From contig NZ_CP019389.1 of NCBI RefSeq assembly GCF_001971785.1, forward strand, positions 383,001-447,000: a stretch of 64,000 bases of DNA, in the 5' to 3' direction. The notes beneath the pieces were generated by a model. It worked only from the letters and a program-made list of their open reading frames with translations, was not told where the DNA came from and searched no databases. Shown piece by piece: positions 1-10,233 of the stretch. The position numbers and the translations under genes were made by a program. Position 1 is the first letter of the stretch. Each line of letters opens with the position of its first letter. The stretch comes from Seonamhaeicola sp. S2-3. GTDB lineage: Bacteria > Bacteroidota > Bacteroidia > Flavobacteriales > Flavobacteriaceae.

Positions 1-3000
1 GTAATCCAGGATCTGGCATTGGTTCACCTTTAACAATACTTTCGTATGTTTTAGCTCTACCAATAACATCATCAGATTTTACAGTTAATATTTCTCGTAA
101 GGTACTTGATGCACCGTATGCCTCAAGTGCCCAAACTTCCATCTCACCAAAACGCTGACCACCAAATTGTGCTTTACCACCTAATGGTTGTTGAGTAATT
201 AATGAGTAAGGTCCTATAGAACGTGCATGCATTTTATCATCTACCATGTGGCCTAATTTAAGCATGTAAATTACACCAACTGTAGCAGGCTGATCGAAAC
301 GCTCTCCTGTTCCACCATCATATAAGTATGTATGACCGAAACGTGGTATTCCAGCTTCATCAGTCAATTCATTAATTTGATCTAAAGTAGCACCATCAAA
401 AATAGGAGTTGCAAATTTGCGACCTAATTTTTGACCAGCCCAACCAAGAACAGTTTCATAAATCTGACCAATATTCATACGTGATGGTACCCCCAGTGGA
501 TTTAATACTATATCAACTGGTGTTCCATCTTCTAAGAATGGCATATCTTCTTGACGAACAATACGTGCTACGATACCTTTGTTACCGTGACGTCCTGCCA
601 TTTTATCACCTACTTTAAGTTTACGTTTTTTAGCAATATAAACTTTAGCAAGTTTGATGATACCTGCTGGTAATTCATCACCTACAGAAATAGTAAACTT
701 TTCACGTCTTAAAGCTCCTTGTAAATCGTTCTCCTTAATTTTGTAGTTGTGAATTAAATCTGCTACTAATTGATTGGTATGCTCATCTGTTGTCCATTTA
801 CCTGACACTAAATGTGCATAATCATCAACAGCATTTAACATTTTTAAAGTGAACTTTTTACCTTTTGGCAATACTTCTTCACCTAAATCATTATAAATAC
901 CTTGAGCAGTTTTACCGTTTACAATAGCAAATAATTTATCAACTAAAACAGCTTTTAATTCTTCAAATTTTCTATCATATTCAGCTTCTAAAGCTAAAAT
1001 ATCATCTTTATCTTGTGCTCTTTTACGTTTATCTTTTACAGCTCTAGAAAATAATTTTTTATCAATTACAACGCCATTTAATGATGGTGAAGCTTTTAAT
1101 GATGCGTCTTTTACATCACCAGCTTTATCACCAAAGATAGCACGTAATAATTTTTCTTCTGGTGTTGGATCAGATTCTCCTTTTGGTGTAATTTTACCAA
1201 TTAAGATATCACCTGGTTTAACTTCTGCACCAACACGAATCATTCCGTTTTCATCAAGATCTTTTGTAGCTTCTTCTGAAACGTTAGGAATATCATTAGT
1301 TAACTCTTCATTTCCTAATTTTGTATCTCTAACTTCTAAAGAATACTCATCTATATGGATAGATGTAAAGATATCTTCACGTACTACTTTTTCAGAAATC
1401 ACAATGGCATCCTCAAAGTTATACCCTTTCCAAGGCATAAAGGCTACTTTCATGTTTCTACCAAGGGCTAATTCTCCTTTTTGGGTAGCATAACCTTCAC
1501 AAAGTACCTGACCTTTAGTTACTCTATCACCTTTAACAACAATTGGTTTAAGGTTGATAGAAGTACCTTGGTTCGTTTTTCTGAATTTTACTAAAGGATA
1601 CGTTTTAACATCAGAATCAAAACTCACTTTAGCTTCATCTTCTGTACGGTCGTATCTAATTTTAATTTTAGTTGCATCAACATAAAGTACCTCACCTGAT
1701 CCTTCTGCATTTATTAATACTCTAGAATCTTTAGCTACTTGACGCTCTAAACCAGTACCAACAATAGGAGCATCTACTCTTAATAAAGGTACAGCTTGAC
1801 GCATCATGTTAGACCCCATCAATGCACGGTTTGCATCATCATGCTCTAAGAAAGGAATTAATGACGCTGATATTGACGAAATTTGGTTCGGTGCAACATC
1901 TGTATAATGTAATTCTTTTGGATCTATTACAGGGAAATCACCTTCCATTCTGGCAATAACTTTATCGTGTAAAATCTTACCATCATCATCAACTTTAACA
2001 GTTGCTTGCGCAATTAGTTTTTCTTCTTCTTCCTCTGCACTTAAATAAGTTGGTTCATTTTTAATATCTACTACACCATCAGTTACTTTTCTATATGGTG
2101 TTTCAATGAATCCCATAGAATTCACCTTTGCAAATACCGATAAAGATGATATTAAACCAATATTTGGTCCCTCTGGTGTTTCAATAGGACATAAACGACC
2201 GTAATGTGTATAGTGAACGTCACGAACCTCGAAACCAGCTCTCTCACGAGATAAACCTCCTGGTCCTAAAGCTGATAAACGACGCTTATGAGTAATCTCT
2301 GCTAATGGATTTGTTTGATCCATAAACTGAGATAATTGGTTGGTACCAAAGAATGAATTAATTACAGACGATAAAGTCTTTGCATTAATTAAATCTATTG
2401 GCGTAAACACCTCGTTATCACGAACATTCATACGCTCACGAATAGTACGTGCCATACGAGCTAAACCTACACCAAACTGAGAAGATAATTGTTCACCTAC
2501 CGTACGTACACGACGGTTAGATAAGTGATCAATATCATCTATCTCTGCTTTAGAGTTGATTAACTCAATTAAATATTTTATAATAGTTATGATATCTTCT
2601 TTGGTAAGCACTTGCTTGTCCATTCCAATATCAAGACCTAATTTTTTGTTCATTCTGTAACGACCAACTTCACCTAAAGAATAACGTTGATCTGAGAAGA
2701 ATAATTTATCAATTATTCCACGAGCAGTTTCCTCATCTGGCGGTTCTGCATTACGTAATTGACGGTAAATATGCTCAACAGCTTCTTTTTCAGAGTTTGT
2801 TGGATCTTTTTGAAGTGTATTATGAATAATAGCATAATCACCTTGTTCAGGTGTTTCTTTATGTAAAAGAATGGTTTTAACCTCTGCACCTAAAATTTCT
2901 TCAATATGCTCTTTTTCAAGCACAGTATCACGATCAAGCACAATTTCATTACGCTCAATAGATACTACTTCACCTGTATCTTCATCAACAAAATCTTCAT

Positions 3001-3745
3001 GCCAAGTGTTAAGTACACGTGCGGCTAACTTTCTGCCTAAATACTTTTTTAATCCCGTTTTTGATACTTTAACTTCTTCAGCTAAATCAAAAATTTCTAA
3101 AATATCTTTATCGCGTTCAAAGCCAATAGCTCTGAATAATGTTGTTACAGGTAACTTTTTCTTTCTATCAATGTAAGCATACATTACCTGATTGATGTCT
3201 GTAGCAAATTCAATCCAAGAACCTTTGAAAGGAATTACCCTTGCTGAATATAATTTTGTTCCATTGGCGTGGAATGACTGCCCAAAGAACACCCCTGGTG
3301 AACGATGTAATTGAGATACTACAACACGTTCTGCTCCATTGATTACAAATGTACCGCTAGGTGTCATGTAAGGAATGGTTCCTAAATAAACATCTTGAAC
3401 TATAGTTTCAAAATCTTCATGTTCAGGGTCTGTACAGTATAATTTTAGTCTTGCCTTTAGGGGAACACTGTAAGTTAGTCCTCTTTCAATACACTCTTCA
3501 ATAGTATATCTAGGTGGATCTATGAAGTAATCTAAGAATTCTAAAACAAATTGATTACGAGAGTCTGTGATTGGAAAATTTTCCATGAAGGTATTATAAA
3601 GACCTTCGTCACCTCGTTCTTCTGACTTTGTTTCTAATTGGAAAAAATCCTGGAAGGATTTAATTTGAATATCCAAGAAATCTGGATATTCTGTTCTATT
3701 TACAATAGACGAGAAATTTAATCTTTCAGCTTGTGTTGACAACAT
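1..3745 (-). CDS. rpoB: RNA polymerase beta subunit, 3' end cut by window start
   Basis: Catalytic beta subunit of RNA polymerase. About 1248 residues are visible and the frame runs off base 1, so only the last twenty or so residues should be missing. The rifampicin-pocket region ([13 protein letters not shown]) lies near residue 465, and the [12 protein letters not shown] motif of the catalytic core near residue 1040. The N terminus reads [11 protein letters not shown] and continues into a conserved DFFQLETK segment, which supports the ATG at 3745. It lies 125 bp downstream of rplL in the same orientation, in the classical rplKAJL-rpoBC order; two hairpins separate it from rplL. Identification is certain. 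Confidence 0.98.
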   Translation of the reverse strand, partial: MLSTQAERLNFSSIVNRTEYPDFLDIQIKSFQDFFQLETKSEERGDEGLYNTFMENFPITDSRNQFVLEFLDYFIDPPRYTIEECIERGLTYSVPLKARLKLYCTDPEHEDFETIVQDVYLGTIPYMTPSGTFVINGAERVVVSQLHRSPGVFFGQSFHANGTKLYSARVIPFKGSWIEFATDINQVMYAYIDRKKKLPVTTLFRAIGFERDKDILEIFDLAEEVKVSKTGLKKYLGRKLAARVLNTWHEDFVDEDTGEVVSIERNEIVLDRDTVLEKEHIEEILGAEVKTILLHKETPEQGDYAIIHNTLQKDPTNSEKEAVEHIYRQLRNAEPPDEETARGIIDKLFFSDQRYSLGEVGRYRMNKKLGLDIGMDKQVLTKEDIITIIKYLIELINSKAEIDDIDHLSNRRVRTVGEQLSSQFGVGLARMARTIRERMNVRDNEVFTPIDLINAKTLSSVINSFFGTNQLSQFMDQTNPLAEITHKRRLSALGPGGLSRERAGFEVRDVHYTHYGRLCPIETPEGPNIGLISSLSVFAKVNSMGFIETPYRKVTDGVVDIKNEPTYLSAEEEEEKLIAQATVKVDDDGKILHDKVIARMEGDFPVIDPKELHYTDVAPNQISSISASLIPFLEHDDANRALMGSNMMRQAVPLLRVDAPIVGTGLERQVAKDSRVLINAEGSGEVLYVDATKIKIRYDRTEDEAKVSFDSDVKTYPLVKFRKTNQGTSINLKPIVVKGDRVTKGQVLCEGYATQKGELALGRNMKVAFMPWKGYNFEDAIVISEKVVREDIFTSIHIDEYSLEVRDTKLGNEELTNDIPNVSEEATKDLDENGMIRVGAEVKPGDILIGKITPKGESDPTPEEKLLRAIFGDKAGDVKDASLKASPSLNGVVIDKKLFSRAVKDKRKRAQDKDDILALEAEYDRKFEELKAVLVDKLFAIVNGKTAQGIYNDLGEEVLPKGKKFTLKMLNAVDDYAHLVSGKWTTDEHTNQLVADLIHNYKIKENDLQGALRREKFTISVGDELPAGIIKLAKVYIAKKRKLKVGDKMAGRHGNKGIVARIVRQEDMPFLEDGTPVDIVLNPLGVPSRMNIGQIYETVLGWAGQKLGRKFATPIFDGATLDQINELTDEAGIPRFGHTYLYDGGTGERFDQPATVGVIYMLKLGHMVDDKMHARSIGPYSLITQQPLGGKAQFGGQRFGEMEVWALEAYGASSTLREILTVKSDDVIGRAKTYESIVKGEPMPDPGL

Positions 3746-3781
3746 CAATGAACGGAATTTTGATTAAAAAAAATAGTGATA

Positions 3782-3847
3782 GCGTATGTACTCTTTATAT
3801 ACGCAAAATGGTTTAGGTCTTAGAGAATCATCCTCCAGACCTAAACC
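3782..3847 (-). terminator. rplL-rpoB intergenic hairpins, possible attenuator
   Basis: Two inverted repeats lie between rplL and rpoB. The first has 11-bp arms at 3837-3847 and 3810-3820. The second has 6-bp arms at 3799-3804 and 3782-3787 and is followed, nine bases later in the transcript, by a run of eight U. This layout could reduce transcription into rpoB relative to the ribosomal protein genes, as the attenuator at this place does in enterobacteria. The hairpins are seen directly; the function is inferred. Confidence 0.45.
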
Positions 3848-3870
3848 TTTATGTTTTTAGGTTACTTAAC

Positions 3871-4251
3871 TTACTTAAGCTCAACCTCAGCTCCAGCCTC
3901 TTCTAATGAAGCTTTTAAGCCTTCTGCTTCGTCTTTAGAAACACCTTCTTTAATAGCACTTGGTGCCTCATCAACTAATCCTTTAGCTTCTTTTAAGCCT
4001 AAACCAGTTAATTCTTTAACTAATTTTACTACAGCTAATTTAGATCCACCTGGTGCTTTAAGGATTACATCAAACTCAGTTTTTTCTTCTGCAGCTTCTC
4101 CTCCACCAGCAGCACCTCCACCAGCAGCAACAGCTACAGCTGCAGCAGCAGGCTCAATACCGTACTCATCTTTTAATATAGTAGCTAACTCATTAACTTC
4201 TTTTACTGTTAAGTTAACTAATTGTTCTGCGAAATCTTTTAAATCTGCCAT
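3871..4251 (-). CDS. rplL: 50S ribosomal protein L7/L12
   Basis: Stalk protein of the large ribosomal subunit, which recruits translational GTPases. 126 residues, normal for the family. The N-terminal dimerisation part ([22 protein letters not shown]) leads into an Ala/Gly-rich hinge around residues 34-53, then the globular C-terminal domain with the KTEFDVIL and [15 protein letters not shown] segments that contact elongation factors. It follows rplJ by 64 bp in the same operon, the usual L10-L7/L12 pair. A 138-residue open frame on the opposite strand is a shadow of its Ala-rich hinge and not a gene. Confidence 0.98.
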   Translation of the reverse strand: MADLKDFAEQLVNLTVKEVNELATILKDEYGIEPAAAAVAVAAGGGAAGGGEAAEEKTEFDVILKAPGGSKLAVVKLVKELTGLGLKEAKGLVDEAPSAIKEGVSKDEAEGLKASLEEAGAEVELK

Positions 4252-4315
4252 TTTTCTATCGTTTTAATAAATTTTTAATAATAATATAATTGTAATAAGT
4301 GCGTACTTTTTAATA

Positions 4316-4837
4316 CTACCCTTCTTTTTCAGAAAGAGTTTTAATAATACCAGCCAGTTTTCCGCCTCCTGATTGAAGTGCAGATACAACGTTTTTAGCT
4401 GGCGATTGTAATAATGTTACAATTTCACCAATCAACTCTTCTCTAGACTTGATATCTACTAATACGTCTAACTGTTCATCGCCAATATAAATAGCTTCCT
4501 CAATAAATGCTCCTTTTAATAAAGGCTTATCTGATTTTTTACGGAAGTTTTTAATTAACTTAGCTGGTGCATTACCAGTTTCGCAATACATCACAGATGT
4601 ATTTCCTTTTAAAACCGTAGGAAGGTCTCCAAAATCTTTATCTGAAGCTTCCATGGCTTTTTCTAGTAATGTATTTTTAACTACGGCCATTTTTACGTTT
4701 GCTTTAAAGCAAGCACGACGTAAATCTGAGGTTGTTCCTGCGTTTAACCCTGAAATATCTGTTAAATAGATATTTGTACTATTAGCTAATTCGCCAGTTA
4801 ATTCCTCAATTACTTGTGATTTTTCTTCTCTTGTCAT
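4316..4837 (-). CDS. rplJ: 50S ribosomal protein L10
   Basis: L10 anchors the L7/L12 dimers to 23S rRNA at the base of the ribosomal stalk. 173 residues, typical length. The N-terminal MTREEKSQVIEELT and the RRACFKANVKMAVVKNTLL core match the L10 fold, and the C-terminal helix (AGIIKTLSEKEG) is the L12-binding tail. Only 25 bp separate it from rplA, so there is no room for the long autoregulatory L10 leader known from enterobacteria; any L10 control would have to use a different site. Confidence 0.97.
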   Translation of the reverse strand: MTREEKSQVIEELTGELANSTNIYLTDISGLNAGTTSDLRRACFKANVKMAVVKNTLLEKAMEASDKDFGDLPTVLKGNTSVMYCETGNAPAKLIKNFRKKSDKPLLKGAFIEEAIYIGDEQLDVLVDIKSREELIGEIVTLLQSPAKNVVSALQSGGGKLAGIIKTLSEKEG

Positions 4838-4862
4838 AATAAAAGTTTTTAACTAAGGTTAA

Positions 4863-5552
4863 TTAACCAATCTTAGGGTCAATAGCAACACTAGGACTCA
4901 TAGTAGATGACATGTAAATGCTTTTTACGTATGTTCCTTTTGCCGCAGTTGGCTTAAGTTTTATTAATGTTTGTAATAATTCATTTGCATTACCAGCAAT
5001 TTTATCAGGACTAAATGATGCTTTACCAATTGCAGCATGAACAATACCAGTTTTATCAACTTTAAAGTCAATTTTACCAGCTTTTACTTCTCTTACTGCT
5101 TTAGCAACATCCATAGTTACTGTACCAGTTTTTGGGTTAGGCATTAAACCACGAGGACCTAATACACGACCTAAAGGCCCTAATTTACCCATAACGCTTG
5201 GCATAGTAATAATAACATCAACGTCTGTCCAACCACCTTTAATTTTATCAAGGTATTCTTGTAAACCTACATAATCAGCACCTGCTTCTTTAGCTTCTGC
5301 TTCTTTATCTGGTGTTACTAATGCTAATACTTTCACATCTTTACCAGTACCATGAGGTAATGAAACCACGCCTCTCACCATTTGATTAGCTTTTCTAGGA
5401 TCTACACCTAAACGTACTGCTAAATCAACTGATGCATCAAACTTAGTATTGGTAATCTCTTTAATTAATGCTGAAGCTTCATCTACAGAATAAAGTCTTC
5501 CTTTTTCAATTTTCGCTACAGCTTCTTTTTGCTTCTTTGTTAATCTTGCCAT
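4863..5552 (-). CDS. rplA: 50S ribosomal protein L1
   Basis: L1 forms the mobile L1 stalk near the ribosomal E site and binds 23S rRNA. 229 residues, normal length. The conserved loop [20 protein letters not shown] lies near residues 120-140, and the N terminus ([18 protein letters not shown]) is typical. It lies 17 bp after rplK and 25 bp before rplJ, in one transcriptional unit. Confidence 0.98.
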   Translation of the reverse strand: MARLTKKQKEAVAKIEKGRLYSVDEASALIKEITNTKFDASVDLAVRLGVDPRKANQMVRGVVSLPHGTGKDVKVLALVTPDKEAEAKEAGADYVGLQEYLDKIKGGWTDVDVIITMPSVMGKLGPLGRVLGPRGLMPNPKTGTVTMDVAKAVREVKAGKIDFKVDKTGIVHAAIGKASFSPDKIAGNANELLQTLIKLKPTAAKGTYVKSIYMSSTMSPSVAIDPKIG

Positions 5553-5569
5553 TTCTAATGTTTTAAAGA

Positions 5570-6007
5570 TTAATTAGGGAATTCCCCTGTTACAGTGATT
5601 CCCATACTTCTTGCTGTACCAGCAACCATTTTCATAGCAGACTCAACAGTAAATGCATTTAAATCAACCATTTTGTCTTCTGCAATAGTTTTAACCTGAT
5701 CCCAAGAAACTTTAGCTACTTTTTTTCTGTTTGGTTCTCCAGAACCCTTCTTCACCTTGGCCGCTTCTAATAATTGTACTGCAGCTGGAGGGGTTTTAAT
5801 TACAAAGTCGAAAGACTTGTCTTTATAAACCGAAATTACAACTGGTAATACTTTACCTGCTTTATCTTGAGTTCTAGCATTAAATTGCTTACAGAACTCC
5901 ATGATATTAACTCCAGCAGCACCTAGAGCGGGTCCAACCGGTGGCGATGGATTCGCAGCACCTCCCCTAACTTGTAGCTTAACTACTTTACTTAACTCTT
6001 TTGCCAT
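5570..6007 (-). CDS. rplK: 50S ribosomal protein L11
   Basis: L11 sits at the GTPase-associated centre of the large subunit and is needed for the stringent response to uncharged tRNA. 145 residues. The N-terminal domain holds the proline-rich [20 protein letters not shown] stretch (about residues 15-34) and the C-terminal RNA-binding domain ends [16 protein letters not shown]. It is transcribed after nusG with a 76-bp gap. Confidence 0.98.
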   Translation of the reverse strand: MAKELSKVVKLQVRGGAANPSPPVGPALGAAGVNIMEFCKQFNARTQDKAGKVLPVVISVYKDKSFDFVIKTPPAAVQLLEAAKVKKGSGEPNRKKVAKVSWDQVKTIAEDKMVDLNAFTVESAMKMVAGTARSMGITVTGEFPN

Positions 6008-6083
6008 TTTTAATAATTTAGTTTGATACAGTTCTTATAAGTTGGAAGCTTAAGAATGCATCTATTATATAGTGTAACAATTA

Positions 6084-6638
6084 TTATACTTTTTCTACTT
6101 GCATATAGCTTAGTTCTAATGGTGTTTTTCTTCCAAAAATCTTTACCATTACTTCAAGCTTACGCTTTTCTTCATTAATTTTTTCAATGGTACCATCAAA
6201 TCCATTAAACGGACCATCAATAACTTTAACAGTTTCACCTTTTGTAAATGGAATGGCTACATTAGTAGTTTCTTCTACCGATAGTTCATCTACTTTACCT
6301 AACATTCTATTTACTTCAGATTGTCTTAACGGCACTGGATCTCCTCCTTTGGTTTCTCCTAAAAATCCAATTACATTAGTAACAGATCTGATAATATGAG
6401 GAACCTCTCCCGATAAATTGGCTTGAATCATAATATATCCAGGGAAATAAACTTTTTCTTTACTTATTTTTTTCCCGTTTCTTATCTGAATTACTTTTTC
6501 GGTAGGCACTAATACTTGATCAACATAATCTTGTAAACCTAAACGAGCTATTTCATTCTCAATGTAAGTTTTAATTTTGTTTTCTTGACCACTTACAGCC
6601 CTAACTACATACCACTTTTTTTCGCTAACTTCAGACAT
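6084..6638 (-). CDS. nusG: Transcription termination/antitermination factor NusG
   Basis: NusG binds RNA polymerase, reduces pausing and links transcription to Rho and the ribosome. 184 residues. The NGN domain starts KWYVVRAVSGQENKIKTYIE near residue 8, and the C-terminal KOW domain contains KGETVKVIDGPFNGFDGTIE near residues 128-147. It lies 13 bp after secE, the conserved secE-nusG pairing. Confidence 0.97.
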   Translation of the reverse strand: MSEVSEKKWYVVRAVSGQENKIKTYIENEIARLGLQDYVDQVLVPTEKVIQIRNGKKISKEKVYFPGYIMIQANLSGEVPHIIRSVTNVIGFLGETKGGDPVPLRQSEVNRMLGKVDELSVEETTNVAIPFTKGETVKVIDGPFNGFDGTIEKINEEKRKLEVMVKIFGRKTPLELSYMQVEKV

Positions 6639-6651
6639 AATTTTTTATTAA

Positions 6652-6846
6652 CTACTTAATTAAATCAAAGTAAAAACCAATAACTTTACTAAACACTGTA
6701 TCTACTCCCCATATTGCTAAAGAGAAAACAATTGTAAATACAGCTACTAGCACGGTTAAACTTTGAGCTTCTGCCCAAGTTGGCCAACTTACATTAGTCT
6801 TAAGTTCATTAAATGATTCTTTAATATAATTTACAAATCCTGCCAT
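6652..6846 (-). CDS. secE: Preprotein translocase subunit SecE
   Basis: Essential small subunit of the SecYEG channel in the inner membrane. 64 residues with a single membrane span (roughly residues 30-52) after an amphipathic helix carrying the conserved FNELKTNVSWPTWAEA segment. Its position directly before nusG and after tRNA-Trp confirms the call. Confidence 0.95.
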   Translation of the reverse strand: MAGFVNYIKESFNELKTNVSWPTWAEAQSLTVLVAVFTIVFSLAIWGVDTVFSKVIGFYFDLIK

Positions 6847-6861
6847 TTATAATTTTATTTG

Positions 6862-6934
6862 CACGGGTTGCGAGACTCGAACTCACGACACCTGGTTTTG
6901 GAGACCAGTGCTCTACCAACTGAGCTAAACCCGT
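6862..6934 (-). tRNA. tRNA-Trp (CCA)
   Basis: Folds into a full cloverleaf of 73 nt. The acceptor ACGGGTT pairs with AACCCGT, the anticodon stem CTGGT/ACCAG encloses a loop with CCA, and the T arm contains GTTCGAG. The 3' CCA tail is not encoded. It sits between tuf and secE, a common place for tRNA-Trp in this operon. Confidence 0.97.
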
Positions 6935-6945
6935 AAACATAAGTC

Positions 6946-6974
6946 AAGGTATTCCGACAAAAACGGAATACCTT
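6946..6974 (-). terminator. Perfect 11-bp hairpin between tuf and tRNA-Trp
   Basis: Arms at 6964-6974 and 6946-6956 are perfectly complementary around a 7-nt loop. In the direction of tuf transcription no U-run follows, so it is not a standard intrinsic terminator. It may protect the 3' end of tuf mRNA after RNA cleavage in front of the tRNA, or act as a weak terminator. Confidence 0.5.
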
Positions 6975-6998
6975 AGGCTTACACTATATTTAACTGTA

Positions 6999-8186
6999 TT
7001 AGTCTAAAATTTCAGTTACCTGACCAGCACCTACAGTTCTACCACCTTCACGGATAGCAAAACGTAAACCAATATTCATTGCAATTGGCTGAATTAACTC
7101 AACAGTAATAGTTAAGTTATCACCAGGCATAACCATCTCAACTCCATCAGGTAAAGAAATATTACCTGTTACATCAGTTGTACGTACGTAGAATTGAGGA
7201 CGGTAGTTGTTATGGAATGGAGTATGACGTCCACCTTCTTCTTTTTTCAAGATATAAACCTCTGCTTTAAATTTAGCATGTGGAGTTACAGAACCTGGTT
7301 TACAAATTACCATACCTCTTGAGATTTGAGTTTTCTCAATACCTCTTAATAAGATACCAGCGTTATCACCAGCTTCACCTCTATCTAATATTTGACGGAA
7401 CATTTCAATTCCTGTAATAGTAGAAGTTAATTTTTCAGCTCCCATACCAATAATTTCAACAGGATCTCCAGTATTAGCAATACCAGTTTCAATTCTACCA
7501 GTTGCTACAGTACCACGACCTGTAATAGAGAATACATCTTCTATTGGCATTAAGAAATCTTTATCAATTTCTCTTGTTGGCTCTTCAATCCAGTTATCAC
7601 AAGCCTCCATCAATTCTAAAACCGTATCTACCCATTTTTGCTCACCGTTAAGTGCACCTAAAGCAGAACCAGAAATTACAGGACCATTATCTCCATCGTA
7701 CTCATAGAAGTTTAATAAATCTCTAACTTCCATATCAACAAGCTCTAAAAGCTCTTCATCATCAACCATATCAACTTTGTTTAAGAAAACAACGATACGA
7801 GGAATACCTACTTGACGACCTAATAAGATATGCTCACGAGTTTGTGGCATTGGACCATCAGTTGCAGCAACAACTAAGATAGCACCATCCATTTGAGCAG
7901 CACCAGTTACCATGTTTTTTACATAATCGGCGTGACCTGGACAGTCAACGTGTGCATAGTGACGGTTAGCTGTTTGATACTCTACGTGAGATGTATTAAT
8001 TGTAATACCTCTTTCTTTTTCTTCTGGAGCATTATCAATCTGATCGAAGTCTTTAGCTTCAGATAAACCTGCATCTGCTAATACTTTTGTAATAGCAGCT
8101 GTTAAAGTTGTTTTACCGTGATCTACGTGTCCAATAGTACCTATATTTAAATGTGGTTTTGAACGATCAAAAGTTCCTTTTGCCAT
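6999..8186 (-). CDS. tuf: Elongation factor Tu
   Basis: GTPase that delivers aminoacyl-tRNA to the ribosome. 395 residues. The G1 motif GHVDHGKT is at residues 19-26, the G3 motif DCPGH near 81 and the G4 motif NKVD near 136. The beta-barrel domains 2 and 3 follow, ending [15 protein letters not shown]. It lies downstream of four tRNA genes and upstream of tRNA-Trp-secE-nusG, the same neighbourhood as tufB in enterobacteria. No second copy is seen in this window. Confidence 0.99.
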   Translation of the reverse strand: MAKGTFDRSKPHLNIGTIGHVDHGKTTLTAAITKVLADAGLSEAKDFDQIDNAPEEKERGITINTSHVEYQTANRHYAHVDCPGHADYVKNMVTGAAQMDGAILVVAATDGPMPQTREHILLGRQVGIPRIVVFLNKVDMVDDEELLELVDMEVRDLLNFYEYDGDNGPVISGSALGALNGEQKWVDTVLELMEACDNWIEEPTREIDKDFLMPIEDVFSITGRGTVATGRIETGIANTGDPVEIIGMGAEKLTSTITGIEMFRQILDRGEAGDNAGILLRGIEKTQISRGMVICKPGSVTPHAKFKAEVYILKKEEGGRHTPFHNNYRPQFYVRTTDVTGNISLPDGVEMVMPGDNLTITVELIQPIAMNIGLRFAIREGGRTVGAGQVTEILD

Positions 8187-8252
8187 GTTAAAATAATTTA
8201 ATCTTAGTTATATAATAATATTAGTGTATATTCTAAATTCTTTTCAAAATTG

Positions 8253-8324
8253 AGCCAACGACGGGATTTGAACCCGTGGCCTCTTCCTTACCAAGGAAAC
8301 GCTCTACCCCTGAGCTACGCCGGC
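8253..8324 (-). tRNA. tRNA-Thr (GGT)
   Basis: 72-nt cloverleaf. The acceptor GCCGGCG pairs with CGTTGGC (two G-U pairs), and the anticodon loop is TTGGTAA, giving GGT (Thr). No CCA is encoded. It is the last of four tRNAs directly upstream of tuf. Confidence 0.96.
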
Positions 8325-8340
8325 GTAAAGTGTTTACATC

Positions 8341-8379
8341 CTCATTTAATTTAAATGAGATTCCTGCCTTCGCAGGAAT
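8341..8379. other. Two short hairpins between tRNA-Gly and tRNA-Thr
   Basis: CTCATTT (from 8341) pairs with AAATGAG (ending 8358). ATTCCTGC at 8360-8367 pairs with GCAGGAAT at 8372-8379 across a 4-nt loop. They lie in the spacer of the tRNA-tuf transcript and could guide processing. There is no U-run, so I do not call them terminators. Confidence 0.4.
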
Positions 8380-8383
8380 TTAG

Positions 8384-8456
8384 AGCGGGAGACCGGGTTC
8401 GAACCGGCGACATTCAGCTTGGAAGGCTGACGCTCTACCAACTGAGCTACTCCCGC
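8384..8456 (-). tRNA. tRNA-Gly (TCC)
   Basis: 73-nt cloverleaf with acceptor GCGGGAG/CTCCCGC, anticodon stem TCAGC/GCTGA and anticodon TCC (Gly), and T-loop GTTCGAA. It is the third tRNA in the Thr-Tyr-Gly-Thr cluster. No CCA is encoded. Confidence 0.97.
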
Positions 8457-8605
8457 ATTTTCGCAAACTATTTTAGTTGCTTGGTTTTAATTAGAATTAC
8501 CTCACTACGCTCAACGAACCTAGATTAGAAATCCTACTCAAATAATTTTAAAATGCAGCTTTACAAAAGTGAACTTTTGACAACTCCTTAATTTAAAATT
8601 ACTTG

Positions 8606-8688
8606 TGGGAAGAGCAGGATTCGAACCTGCGAAGGTAAAAACCAACAGATTTACAGTCTGTCCTCGTTGGCCGCTTGAGTATCTTCCC
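8606..8688 (-). tRNA. tRNA-Tyr (GTA)
   Basis: 83-nt class II tRNA with a long variable arm. The acceptor is GGGAAGA/TCTTCCC, and the anticodon stem ACAGA/TCTGT encloses GTA (Tyr). It is the second tRNA in the cluster upstream of tuf. Confidence 0.97.
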
Positions 8689-8732
8689 AATTTAATATCC
8701 AGTATTTTAAAGAACTTATCTTCTTTTATTTG

Positions 8733-8806
8733 AGCCGATGGAGGGACTCGAACCCACGACCTGCTGATTACAAATCAGCTGCTCTAGCCAGCTGAGCTAC
8801 ATCGGC
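8733..8806 (-). tRNA. tRNA-Thr (TGT)
   Basis: 74-nt cloverleaf with acceptor GCCGATG/CATCGGC and anticodon stem GCTGA/TCAGC around TGT (Thr). It is the first tRNA of the cluster. It differs in sequence from the GGT isoacceptor nearer tuf, so the two are not a recent duplication. Confidence 0.97.
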
Positions 8807-8827
8807 GTTTTTATACGTTTTTTTGCA

Positions 8828-8856
8828 TAAAAAAAGTCCGCTATTTCTAACGGACT
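8828..8856 (-). terminator. Terminator downstream of hpf
   Basis: AGTCCG at 8835-8840 and CGGACT at 8851-8856 form a 6-bp stem with a 10-nt loop. In the minus-strand transcript the stem is followed by a run of U (8828-8834). It would separate hpf from the tRNA-tuf operon. Confidence 0.65.
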
Positions 8857-8908
8857 GCAAATGTATTGATTTATTTTTTTATTCAAAACATTTTTTAAGA
8901 AATTTTAT

Positions 8909-9211
8909 TTATAAATGTGCTCTTAATTTCTCTTTTCGTTTTTTTAGCTGTCTTTCTAATGATGAAACTGCCATATCTACACCTTCTTCAAACGATTTAC
9001 ATTGTTTTTTTACTACAAAAATATCTCCGGGAACGCTTACTCTTGCTTCAAAAACTTTGTTTTCTTTGTCACTAGTATTTTCTAATTTTAAATAAACATC
9101 TGATTTAATTACTTTGTCATAAAACAAATCAAGCTTATCCATTCTTTTTTGGATAAAATCTAATAATTTTTTGTCTGCGCTGAAATTAACGGACTGCGTG
9201 TTTACTTTCAT
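8909..9211 (-). CDS. hpf: Ribosome hibernation-promoting factor (HPF/YfiA family)
   Basis: Small protein that binds the decoding centre of idle 30S subunits and favours hibernating ribosomes. I use the ATG at 9211, giving 100 residues starting MKVNTQSVNFSADKKLLDFI, because this matches where the domain begins; an ATG 33 bases further upstream is in frame but adds only a lysine-rich tail. The beta-alpha-beta-beta-beta-alpha domain fills the protein, with a basic end (LERQLKKRKEKLRAHL). It lacks the dimerisation domain of long HPF, so a separate factor would be needed for 100S formation. A terminator follows it. Confidence 0.88.
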   Translation of the reverse strand: MKVNTQSVNFSADKKLLDFIQKRMDKLDLFYDKVIKSDVYLKLENTSDKENKVFEARVSVPGDIFVVKKQCKSFEEGVDMAVSSLERQLKKRKEKLRAHL

Positions 9212-9248
9212 ACTTTTCTTTTTATGGTTAGACAATAATTTCATGCTG

Positions 9249-10136
9249 TTATTTTCTGCTTCTTGGATGTGCTTTAATGTGCACTTTTTTTAATTCAGCT
9301 ATACTGTTGTGAGTATAAATTTGTGTGGCAGCCAAACTAGAATGTCCTAAAAGTTCTTTTACAGCATTAATATCGGCACCTTGGTTTAGTAAATGTGTTG
9401 CAAAAGAATGTCTTAGTATGTGAGGACTTCTTTTTACTTTTGAAGATGCCTTACTAAAATAGTTATTTATTATTCTGTAAACAAGTGTTTCGTAAATTTT
9501 AACCCCTTTTTTTGTTAAAAACAAACTATTGGTATCTTTTATATTTTCTAATTTTTGCCTTATTTCTATATACTTACGCATTGTTTGCTGTACTGAATAT
9601 AATAACGGCACCATGCGTTCTTTATTTCTTTTACCTAGTACTTTTAACGTTTTATTATCAAAATCTATACTAGACAGTTTTAGGTTAACTAATTCTATTC
9701 TACGAATACCTGTTGAATAAAATAGTTCTACTATTAATTTATCTCTTATGCCTTCAAAATCATTTTCATTAAAATCATCTATAACCGCTATTATTTCTTT
9801 TTCTGAAAAGGGCACTTGCACTTTTTTACTTGTTTTTAAAGCTTTGTGTTTTGCTAGTGGATTTATTTTAATGTCTCCCACTTTTAAGAGGAATTTATAG
9901 TAGGTGTTTAGTGCAGAAACTTTTCTGTTAATACTTCGGTTAGATACTCCGTTTTCTACCATTGATACTATCCAACTTCTAATTTGTGAATAGTTTACAT
10001 TATTAATATTGTTAGTTTGATATTCTGAATTTACAAATTGTAAAAAGCTATTTAAATCATTTTGATAAGCTTTTACTGTTAACTTTGAATACTTTTTTTC
10101 TAGCAATAAATAATCTGTAAAAGGAGATAATGGCAT
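9249..10136 (-). CDS. Site-specific tyrosine recombinase (XerC/XerD type)
   Basis: Tyrosine recombinase, probably one of the Xer pair that resolves chromosome dimers at dif. With the ATG at 10136 it has 295 residues, the family norm. The N-terminal SAM-like domain starts PLSPFTDYLLLEKKYSKLT. The catalytic domain shows Arg in STGIRRIEL, the HILRHSFATH box, GHSSLAATQIYTH, and the Tyr nucleophile in QIYTH. An upstream in-frame TTG at 10199 would add 21 residues but lies inside the rpsU terminator, so I reject it. It lies between rpsU and hpf with no mobile-element features around it. XerC and XerD cannot be told apart here. Confidence 0.9.
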   Translation of the reverse strand: MPLSPFTDYLLLEKKYSKLTVKAYQNDLNSFLQFVNSEYQTNNINNVNYSQIRSWIVSMVENGVSNRSINRKVSALNTYYKFLLKVGDIKINPLAKHKALKTSKKVQVPFSEKEIIAVIDDFNENDFEGIRDKLIVELFYSTGIRRIELVNLKLSSIDFDNKTLKVLGKRNKERMVPLLYSVQQTMRKYIEIRQKLENIKDTNSLFLTKKGVKIYETLVYRIINNYFSKASSKVKRSPHILRHSFATHLLNQGADINAVKELLGHSSLAATQIYTHNSIAELKKVHIKAHPRSRK

Positions 10137-10181
10137 TGTACTGAAATGGGCTTTTGTTAAAGATAGCACTTTATTTTGAAG

Positions 10182-10210
10182 CAAAAAAAAATCCCGCAAA
10201 AAGCGGGATT
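10182..10210 (-). terminator. Intrinsic terminator of rpsU
   Basis: A perfect 8-bp stem (10203-10210 with 10190-10197) and a 5-nt loop are followed in the transcript by eight U. It is a strong intrinsic terminator immediately after rpsU. Confidence 0.85.
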
Positions 10211-10233
10211 AAATTTTATATGAACACGAAAGA

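Noticed and set aside
3851-4267. A 138-residue plus-strand open frame opposite rplL
   Set aside because: Low-complexity Ser/Pro/Ala product caused by the Ala/Gly hinge codons of rplL on the other strand.
10137-10199. A longer start (TTG) for the tyrosine recombinase
   Set aside because: It begins inside the terminator hairpin of rpsU, and the family fold starts at the ATG at 10136.
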